From CALKKN01 sp041571375 (GTDB lineage: Bacteria > Pseudomonadota > Gammaproteobacteria > Xanthomonadales > SZUA-36): a stretch of 19,312 nucleotides of DNA. The notes beneath the pieces are model-generated. The model made no database searches. It saw nothing but the letters and a program-made list of their open reading frames with translations, and was not told where the DNA came from. The DNA lies in the NCBI GenBank assembly GCA_041571375.1, contig JBFFUJ010000017.1, positions 1 through 19,312 of the forward strand, written 5' to 3'. A program made the position numbers and the translations under genes. Positions 13,800 to 19,312 of this stretch are shown here, piece by piece; within the stretch, counting starts at the first letter, position 1; each line of letters opens with the position of its first letter.

Positions 13800-15035
13800 T
13801 CAGTCGCGTCCGACCACGAAGCTCACGGTGGTGGTGGCGCTGCCGCCGATGTTCAGGGTGGCGAAGTTCCTCGCTGCCTCGACCTGATAATCGCCCGCCC
13901 TGCCGGTCACCTGCTTGAAGCAGTCGAGCATCATGCGCACGCCGGTCGCGCCGACCGGATGCCCGAGCCCGATCAGCCCACCGCTGGGATTCACCGGTAT
14001 CCGCCCACCGATCTCGATATCACCGGCCTCGATCGCGCGCCAGCTTTCGCCCGGCGGGGTGATGCCGAAATGGTCGATCGCCATGTACTCGGTCGTCGTG
14101 AAGCAGTCATGGGTCTCGATCCCGTCGATGGCCTCGACCCCGCTCACCCCGGCCCGCCCGAATGCATCCAGAACGGTCTGCCGCACGTGCGGAAACACAA
14201 AGGGGGTACCTCGGCTTTCGTCGATCTTGGCCTGGTAGCTGATGGGCCCCGTGTGGTGCCCCCAGCCTTTGATGTAGGGCAGCTCTTCAAATGTCAGGCC
14301 ACGCTTCCGGGCGTACTCGGCGGCACGCTCGGGCGACGCGAGGAACACCACGGCGGCGCCGTCGGTAATCTGCCCGCAATCCTGTTTCCGGATTCTGCCG
14401 TCGATCACGGGATTGGCCTCGTCGGCCGCGGTAAAGCTCAATTCACTGAACACCCAGCGCCTGGTTTGCGCGTTCGGATTGCGCTTGGCGTTGGCGAAAT
14501 TGATTTCGGCGATTCGCGCCAGGTGCTCCTGGCGCAACCCGTAGCGCTGTTCGTACTCGTCGCCGAGCTGGCTGAAAATATGGGGCCAGGGGAACCGCAC
14601 CCCGACGCATTCATTGCCACTCCACATGGCCGGCCCGCCGATGTATTCCGCGGCTTTCTCGCCCGGCACGTTGCGCATCTGCTCGACCCCCACGATTGCA
14701 GCCAGACCGTAGCGGCCCGCCTCGATTTCGCTGGCGGCTGCCAGCAAGGCGATGCTGCCCGAGGCACAGGCAGCCTCGTGGCGGGAGGCCGGGATGCCTG
14801 AAAACGCCGGATGCGCGGCTGCGAAAAACCCGCCGAGATGTCCCTGGCGACAGAACAGCTCCGCGGTGAAGTTGCCGACGTGGGCGACGTCGATTGACTC
14901 CGGCGGGATGCGGACCTCCTCCAGGGCGGCATGCACCGTATCGGAGAATGCATCGAAAAGCCCCTTGCCCTCGCGCGACCAGTTGCGGGCGAAATCGGTC
15001 TGAATGCCGCCCAGTACGTAGACCCTTGGTTTCAC
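13800..15035 (-). CDS. SCP-x (SCP2)-type thiolase / acetyl-CoA acetyltransferase
   Basis: The product has 411 residues from GTG at 15035, which begins at the family N-terminus KPRVYVLGGIQTDFAR; GAGG lies 10 bases upstream. A longer in-frame GTG at 15083 would overlap the preceding gene and adds a non-conserved leader. Catalytic features are C90 in AACASGS, H309 and C311 in HDCF, and H359 in GHPVGATG. HDCF is the hallmark of SCP2-type thiolases, in which this cysteine does the work of the C-terminal cysteine of other thiolases; the C-terminus accordingly reads NIGGSATTT. It likely acts on branched or ring-derived 3-ketoacyl-CoA. It is the last gene of the minus-strand cluster, 37 bases after the HxlR-type regulator. 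Confidence 0.92.
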   Translation of the reverse strand: MKPRVYVLGGIQTDFARNWSREGKGLFDAFSDTVHAALEEVRIPPESIDVAHVGNFTAELFCRQGHLGGFFAAAHPAFSGIPASRHEAACASGSIALLAAASEIEAGRYGLAAIVGVEQMRNVPGEKAAEYIGGPAMWSGNECVGVRFPWPHIFSQLGDEYEQRYGLRQEHLARIAEINFANAKRNPNAQTRRWVFSELSFTAADEANPVIDGRIRKQDCGQITDGAAVVFLASPERAAEYARKRGLTFEELPYIKGWGHHTGPISYQAKIDESRGTPFVFPHVRQTVLDAFGRAGVSGVEAIDGIETHDCFTTTEYMAIDHFGITPPGESWRAIEAGDIEIGGRIPVNPSGGLIGLGHPVGATGVRMMLDCFKQVTGRAGDYQVEAARNFATLNIGGSATTTVSFVVGRD

Positions 15036-15072
15036 GTTTCGTCGTCCTCGAATGGTTCCGGAAGCGCGAGGG

Positions 15073-16074
15073 TCATTCCGCACCCGATTCCCGCGCCTCG
15101 TGGAAGGTAAAAGTCAGGCTGTTCGGCTGGATCACCTCGCGGCATTCGCTGCAAATGACCTTCGCCCGCAGCGGTTGACCACAGAGCTTGTGCGTCAGGG
15201 ACAGGGGCGAGCGGCCGGGCTTGACCATCCAGCGCTCGGCCCACTGATGCAGCATCAGGGCGTAACCGTAGAGGTCACGGCCCTTTTCGGTCAAATGATA
15301 AGCGTAGCGCGTCGGCTGGCGCTGGTAGACCTTACGCTTGATGACACCGGCTCGTGTCAGCAGCCGCAAGCGGTCCGCCAGAATATTGGTCGCGATGCCG
15401 ATGGCCGAACCAATCCCGTCGTAGCGGTCGATCCCGAAGAACAGCGAGGCGATGACCAGGCCGGTCCAGCGATCGCCCATGACATCGGCCAGATGAAACA
15501 ATTTCGTATCGACACCTTCCGGATAACTCGACTTGGCTCTCGAGCGTCTCTGGTGCCGGGGCCTGATCGACTGCGGCTTCAACGGGCCGGGCCCGCGAGC
15601 GAACTGCACGTCCCAGATCTTCACCGGCGCGCTGCAGTGTTCACAGCAGGTTTCCGGCAGGGTCACCCGGCCACAGTCCTGATGCAGCAACCTCTCCGGT
15701 GAAAAATGTTCCTCGTCCTCGCCCCAGTCATGTTCCCAGCGCCAGGCCATCAGCGCCAGCGGGTAAAGGTCCGCACCCTTCTCGGTCACCCGGTACTCAT
15801 AACGCGCCGGTGATGCCTGGTATGGTTTCCGGTACAGGATGCCGCTGGCCACGAGGTGACTGAGTCGTGCGGTCAGCGTGCCCCTGGCCGCGTCCGTGCG
15901 GCGGCGCAGGTCCTCGAAACGCCGGATACCGAGGAAGATATCGCGCAGAATGAGGAAGGACCAGCGGTCGCCTATGATATTCAGGGCCAGGGCCACCGGG
16001 CTGCTCAGGATCAGACGACCGCTCGGCTCCGTCTGCCGGTGTACCTTGGTCCCCTGTATCTCGGTCTTCGACAT
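15073..16074 (-). CDS. Tandem HxlR-family transcriptional regulator with zinc-ribbon-like tails
   Basis: The product has 333 residues built from two copies of one unit. Each copy has an HxlR winged helix: GDRWSFLILRDIFLGIRRF (35-53) with RYEYRVTEKG, and GDRWTGLVIASLFFGIDRY (200-218) with RYAYHLTEKG. Each is followed by a Cys/His cluster that could bind a metal: H131, C134, C143/C144, C147, and H295, C298, C308, C311. One HxlR protein normally supplies one winged helix and dimerises, so this chain may act as a built-in dimer. The ATG at 16074 follows the flavoprotein stop by three bases. It probably controls the acyl-CoA cluster in which it sits; the ligand is unknown. Confidence 0.9.
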   Translation of the reverse strand: MSKTEIQGTKVHRQTEPSGRLILSSPVALALNIIGDRWSFLILRDIFLGIRRFEDLRRRTDAARGTLTARLSHLVASGILYRKPYQASPARYEYRVTEKGADLYPLALMAWRWEHDWGEDEEHFSPERLLHQDCGRVTLPETCCEHCSAPVKIWDVQFARGPGPLKPQSIRPRHQRRSRAKSSYPEGVDTKLFHLADVMGDRWTGLVIASLFFGIDRYDGIGSAIGIATNILADRLRLLTRAGVIKRKVYQRQPTRYAYHLTEKGRDLYGYALMLHQWAERWMVKPGRSPLSLTHKLCGQPLRAKVICSECREVIQPNSLTFTFHEARESGAE

Positions 16075-16077
16075 GCT

Positions 16078-17019
16078 CTACGCCAGTGCGCCCGCGTACT
16101 CGTCTTCGAGCTGCGCGACGATATCCTGCAGCGGCTCCACGGCGTGGATGGTGCCGACGCCCTGCCCCGCCGACCAGACGTCACGCCAGGCCTTGATGCG
16201 GTTTTGAGAGCCCGTCAGATCCATGCCGGAGCGCGCGGGCAGATGATCCGGATCCAGGCCCGCCCGTTCGATGCTCGGTCGGAGGTAATAGGCGTAGCCG
16301 CCCGTGAAGGAATTGGTCAGCAGCAAGTCGCTGAACTGCGAGTCGATGACCATTCGCTTGTAATCGGGGACCGCCTGGCTCTCGGTTGCCGCGATAAAGC
16401 GGGTGCCCATGTAGACCAGATCGGCCCCGAGCACTTCAGCCGCCCGAACAGCCCGCCCGTCGCAGATGGCCCCGGCCAGGACGAGGATCCCGTCGAAAAA
16501 CTCCCGCACGGCCGGCACGAAGGCAAATCCCGCCATTTGCCCCGTATGCCCGCCCGCCCCGGCACTCACGAGCGCCAGCCCGTCGACGCCATAGGAGGCT
16601 GCCTTGCGCGCATAGTCGACGCTGTTCACGTCGGCAATGACGACGCCGCCGTAACTGTGCACGGTCTCGACCACCGCCTGAGGGCTGCCCAGCGCGGTCA
16701 CGACGATGGGCGGGCGGTACCGTTCGACCAGGGCGAGTTCCTCCGACAGGCGCTCGTAGGTCCGGTGGACAACCATGTTGAAGGCCCAGGTATCGGTTCC
16801 GCCAGCCGCGCGCGCGGCCTCCACTTCGCGGCTGATGCGGCCCATCCATTCGTCCAGGATATCGATGGTCCGGGCGTTCGGTGCCGGGAACGACCCGATC
16901 ACGCCGCTGCGGCAGGCGGCGACGACCAGGTCCGGCCCTGACACCAGGAACATCGGTGCCACGACCACGGGGAGCCTGAGCCCCGCCTTGATCTCGGCAA
17001 TGCGTTCCCTGGCAGTCAT
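16078..17019 (-). CDS. Nitronate monooxygenase / 2-nitropropane dioxygenase-family FMN protein
   Basis: The product has 313 residues from ATG at 17019. A GTG at 17040 would add seven residues; neither has a strong ribosome site, but the ATG matches the usual ARERIAEIKAGLRLPVVVAPMF opening. The TIM-barrel motifs seen are APMFLVSGP (21-29), SAGAGGHTG (152-160, H158 being the conserved histidine of the family), a phosphate-binding region around GAICDGR, and MGTRFIAATES. The fold uses FMN. Family members oxidise alkyl nitronates, but homologues inside acyl-CoA clusters may be reductases or oxidases of unsaturated acyl-CoA, so the true substrate is open. It is followed by the regulator gene after three bases. 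Confidence 0.88.
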   Translation of the reverse strand: MTARERIAEIKAGLRLPVVVAPMFLVSGPDLVVAACRSGVIGSFPAPNARTIDILDEWMGRISREVEAARAAGGTDTWAFNMVVHRTYERLSEELALVERYRPPIVVTALGSPQAVVETVHSYGGVVIADVNSVDYARKAASYGVDGLALVSAGAGGHTGQMAGFAFVPAVREFFDGILVLAGAICDGRAVRAAEVLGADLVYMGTRFIAATESQAVPDYKRMVIDSQFSDLLLTNSFTGGYAYYLRPSIERAGLDPDHLPARSGMDLTGSQNRIKAWRDVWSAGQGVGTIHAVEPLQDIVAQLEDEYAGALA

Positions 17020-17040
17020 GTTCCGGTCACTCAGCGTCAC

Positions 17041-17091
17041 CCCCGTGGGTCCGGGAGCTCTCTTTAACTTGCATAACTAGACTATTGTACT
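17041..17091 (-). promoter_or_regulatory. AT-rich gap with AACT repeats before the flavoprotein gene
   Basis: This 51-base gap, or 72 bases if the ATG at 17019 is used, is clearly richer in A and T than its surroundings. On the plus strand it contains two direct copies of AACT nine bases apart (TTAACTTGCATAACTAG). It could hold an internal promoter or operator for the flavoprotein, regulator and thiolase genes. No convincing -35/-10 pair was found. Confidence 0.25.
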
Positions 17092-18063
17092 TCAATTAGG
17101 TGGCACACGGTTCCGCTCACCGTCCGATGGATCCCGGGACGCCCTGAGCGCCGCCAGGTAGGGCGCCGTAATACCGCGCAGCCCCATCCGGTAAACCTCC
17201 AGCAATTCACTTCCCGTACCCACCGCCGTCCGCAGCAGGCCGCCGGCCAGCCTGAACGGCGCTGACCAGATCGGCAGAAAACCCTCGCTGCCCAGCGCCA
17301 CGCCCGCCGCATGGCGGCAATGCTGCTTCGATTGCTGCAGACCGGAAGCCACCGCTTGTCCCAGCCGGGTCACGGTCTGATCCAGCGCGTCCACGCTCTC
17401 AACCAGGGCGTCGAAACCCGCCACGCTGAAACGGCCGATCCCGCCGGTGACGTCATCGGCGCGATCCTCCAGGAATTCGTAGAGAAGCCGAAACCGTTCA
17501 CCGACCTGCCGGCCGTACAGGGGGTCATCCGCCGCCTCGATCAGGGATTCGACTTCCTTCCATTGCCTGGCACCGAGTGCCGTGCGCGCCAGCGGGAAAA
17601 GCTGCCGCTCTTCACGGTTCATGTGTGTGCGCAAACGCCGCACGTAGGTGGCCATTTCCGCCGCGAAGGCCTGACGCTCTCCGCGGTCGGCAGAATCCTC
17701 CAATCCATGCAGGCGGCCCAGAAGCTCCTGGCTTTGCCGTTCAATGTATGCGTGTTCCCGCAGCTGCTGCCGGATGACCGAACCGCTTTGCGGGGCGGCT
17801 CGCAGCAAGTGCCGGAACAGAACGTCCTCCGCGGGGTGATGTACCGCGTCGGGATAGCTGGACATGTAATGCAGCACGTCTTCGATGAGGTACCGCACCG
17901 GGTGCGCCGCGACATCGGATTGAGCGGCCGCTTCCTCCAGGATATCCAGCAAGTCGCCCATGTAACGGTGTTCGCCCTGCAAGAAGTCCAGCACTCCAAC
18001 GGTGTCATCGACAGGAGTCCCCGGCTTGCCGCGGGCATCTCTCATCCGGGCCTCAGCGGCCAT
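17092..18063 (-). CDS. Hemerythrin-domain protein with C-terminal extension
   Basis: The product has 323 residues from ATG at 18063, preceded by GAGGA with a 9-base spacer; a TTG at 18081 is in frame but less likely. The N-terminal half is a hemerythrin HHE-type four-helix bundle with likely iron ligands H32 (GEHRYM), H75/H76 with E79 (HHPAED), H104 (EHAYIE) and H147 with E151 (HMNREERQLFP). Such domains bind O2, NO or act in iron/redox sensing through a di-iron centre. The last ~130 residues are outside this domain, amphipathic and helix-rich, with no family I recognise. The gene overlaps the hydrolase stop by 11 bases, so both are likely translated together. Confidence 0.88.
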   Translation of the reverse strand: MAAEARMRDARGKPGTPVDDTVGVLDFLQGEHRYMGDLLDILEEAAAQSDVAAHPVRYLIEDVLHYMSSYPDAVHHPAEDVLFRHLLRAAPQSGSVIRQQLREHAYIERQSQELLGRLHGLEDSADRGERQAFAAEMATYVRRLRTHMNREERQLFPLARTALGARQWKEVESLIEAADDPLYGRQVGERFRLLYEFLEDRADDVTGGIGRFSVAGFDALVESVDALDQTVTRLGQAVASGLQQSKQHCRHAAGVALGSEGFLPIWSAPFRLAGGLLRTAVGTGSELLEVYRMGLRGITAPYLAALRASRDPSDGERNRVPPN

Positions 18064-18943
18064 CGGGGTATATCCTCGCAATCAGAGGCCGGAGAGCGGC
18101 TGGGAAATAGGGGTAAGGGTCGAACGCTTCCCAACGGTTCCTTGCTTGCGCCAGCCGATCGGCCACCGCCAGCAAAACGAACGGGTTGACGCCCATGCCG
18201 ATGTGCGAGGAGTTCACGCGGATGTTCTCTCTCGGTGCACCAGGACCGCTGCGCTCTACGACATAGGCCGGTATCGAAGCGGACGCCTCGTCCACCACCC
18301 CGTCAATGGGGCTGCAGATCGAAATACACGGCAGTTCCGGCTTGTCGGCATGCCAGTGCAGCAAACCCCAGCGACCGGCAAACCGGCTCTGCGTCTGTCG
18401 CGTTACGCCGTAGCCCAACAGTCCGACCAGTCCATTGTGGCGTTTTCGCAGGTAGGGATGGAACGCGGGGGAGCCGAGCATGATGATGCGGTCGATGTCG
18501 GGCATCAGACGCATGGCCAGTTCACGGGCGTAAACCCCGCCCAGGCTTTGCCCGATCAGAGCCACGGGCGCCGAATGGTGATCCGCCAGGCGCCTGACCG
18601 TGTCACCGATTCGCGCCTCCAATTGCTGCAGATGCGCCTCCATGCTCTGGTCGCGCGGACCCAGGTTGCGCCCGACGCCCCAACCGTGCGCATCGTAGCC
18701 GTTCGCGTTGAGGAAGCGCTTGAGGCGCCCGAGCGACGATCCAGAGACCAGGAAACCGGGCAGCAGGATGACCGGGCGATGGCCGTCGCCGCGGGGAGCG
18801 ACCGAGTCCAGCAGGCGTTGTCCCAGCAGGTTGACCGCCAGTTCGGAGCGGGCCAGCAGCAGGTCGGTCTGCAGGCGCCAGAGGTCGCTGACTATCGCGG
18901 AGCCCGGCAGGCGGCGAACGGCGGCCTCCAGGGCCGAGTTCAC
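18053..18943 (-). CDS. Alpha/beta hydrolase (lipase/esterase-like)
   Basis: The product has 296 residues. ILLPGFLVSG (59-68) forms the oxyanion-loop strand. GQSLGG gives nucleophile S133, D214 or D218 in SPIDGVVDE is the likely acid, and H247 in NSSHIGMGVNP is the likely base. The layout resembles triacylglycerol lipase/PGAP1-type hydrolases. No signal peptide is seen, so it is probably cytoplasmic. The start GTG at 18943 is the best available in this frame, with a poor ribosome site. It follows the acyl-CoA synthetase by 34 bases and overlaps the hemerythrin gene. It may release a carboxylic acid that the synthetase then activates; this is inferred from neighbours. Confidence 0.87.
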   Translation of the reverse strand: MNSALEAAVRRLPGSAIVSDLWRLQTDLLLARSELAVNLLGQRLLDSVAPRGDGHRPVILLPGFLVSGSSLGRLKRFLNANGYDAHGWGVGRNLGPRDQSMEAHLQQLEARIGDTVRRLADHHSAPVALIGQSLGGVYARELAMRLMPDIDRIIMLGSPAFHPYLRKRHNGLVGLLGYGVTRQTQSRFAGRWGLLHWHADKPELPCISICSPIDGVVDEASASIPAYVVERSGPGAPRENIRVNSSHIGMGVNPFVLLAVADRLAQARNRWEAFDPYPYFPAALRPLIARIYPDGR

Positions 18944-18977
18944 GGCCGAACCCGATTGCGTGCAGCGCGCCCGTAAC

Positions 18978-19312
18978 TCACGGCTGTGATGGACCCTCCA
19001 CCATTTCTTTCAGCGCGTTGCGCAGGACCTTGCCCAGGGGGTTCCTCGGCAGCTGGTCCAGGACGAGCAAGCGCTCGGGCAGCTTGAACACCGCGACATT
19101 CCTCGACCGCAGAAATCCCGTGATGTCATCCAGATCGACCGATTCACCGGGTTTGGACACGACCGCGGCACACACCCGTTCCTCCATGACCTCATCGGCA
19201 TAACCCACGACCGCCGCCTCGACCAGCTTGGGATGGCCTGCGAGCAGATTGTCGATCTCGTCCGGGGAGATCTTCACGCCCCCGCGCACGATGATGTCCT
19301 TGCAGCGCCCAA
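18978..19312 (-). CDS. AMP-dependent acyl-CoA synthetase, C-terminal fragment (cut by window edge)
   Basis: The reading frame is open to the right edge, leaving about 111 residues. They form the mobile C-terminal domain of the ANL superfamily: hinge/A8 motif GRCKDIIVRGGVKISPDEID, VVGYADEVMEERVCAAVV in the middle, and the A10 motif LPRNPLGKVLRN with the catalytic lysine. It activates a carboxylic acid to its CoA thioester. The wording of the A8 motif fits medium-chain, alicyclic or aromatic acid CoA ligases, but the substrate pocket lies outside the window. It is the most upstream visible gene of the minus-strand acyl-CoA cluster. Confidence 0.93.
   Translation of the reverse strand, partial: GRCKDIIVRGGVKISPDEIDNLLAGHPKLVEAAVVGYADEVMEERVCAAVVSKPGESVDLDDITGFLRSRNVAVFKLPERLLVLDQLPRNPLGKVLRNALKEMVEGPSQP

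Noticed and set aside
1..19312. Mobile element, CRISPR array, tRNA or rRNA
   Set aside because: No transposase or integrase, no terminal repeats, no regularly spaced repeats and no recognisable tRNA or rRNA sequence were seen by eye.

Overview
The window is GC-rich, gene-dense bacterial DNA, most likely from a ubiquinone-making proteobacterium. An Escherichia coli-type frdABCD set, HxlR-type regulators and an MtrA/MtrB-type porin-cytochrome pair lean towards Gammaproteobacteria, but the sequence alone does not settle the class. No rRNA, tRNA, CRISPR array, transposase or phage gene was recognised. All but two short ends are complete genes.

Left part (1-2828, minus strand): a HemY-type protoporphyrinogen oxidase is followed, with an ATGA overlap, by a membrane sensor histidine kinase. 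Its periplasmic domain carries two c-type heme attachment motifs. The kinase gene runs off the left edge.

Core (2983-10864, plus strand): a monoheme cytochrome c lipoprotein is followed by what looks like one long operon: a decaheme MtrA/DmsE-family cytochrome, an MtrB/PioB-family outer-membrane barrel, frdA, frdB, frdC, frdD and rquA. Gaps are 30, 2, -4, -4, 1 and 25 bases, so the genes are probably co-transcribed. RquA turns ubiquinone into rhodoquinone, the low-potential quinone used for fumarate reduction. Its position after frdABCD strongly suggests rhodoquinol-dependent fumarate respiration. The unusual part is that a transmembrane extracellular-electron-transfer conduit lies in the same apparent transcript. 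A testable reading is that electrons cross the outer membrane through the barrel/decaheme pair, pass through small periplasmic cytochromes to the quinone pool, and reduce fumarate; the reverse direction is also possible. No extracellular decaheme partner (MtrC/OmcA) and no DMSO reductase are present here.

Middle (10865-12573): a short decayed methyltransferase-like remnant, then an APC-family permease on the minus strand. A divergent promoter region with a perfect inverted repeat separates the permease from the next gene.

Right part (12574-19312): a thiolase on the plus strand, with serine at the usual second catalytic cysteine, converges on a minus-strand cluster. In transcription order the cluster is the C-terminal end of an acyl-CoA synthetase, an alpha/beta hydrolase, a hemerythrin-domain protein, a nitronate monooxygenase-family flavoprotein, a tandem-HxlR regulator and an SCP-x-type thiolase. 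This looks like acyl-CoA (fatty, alicyclic or sterol-like) catabolism, unrelated to the respiratory core.
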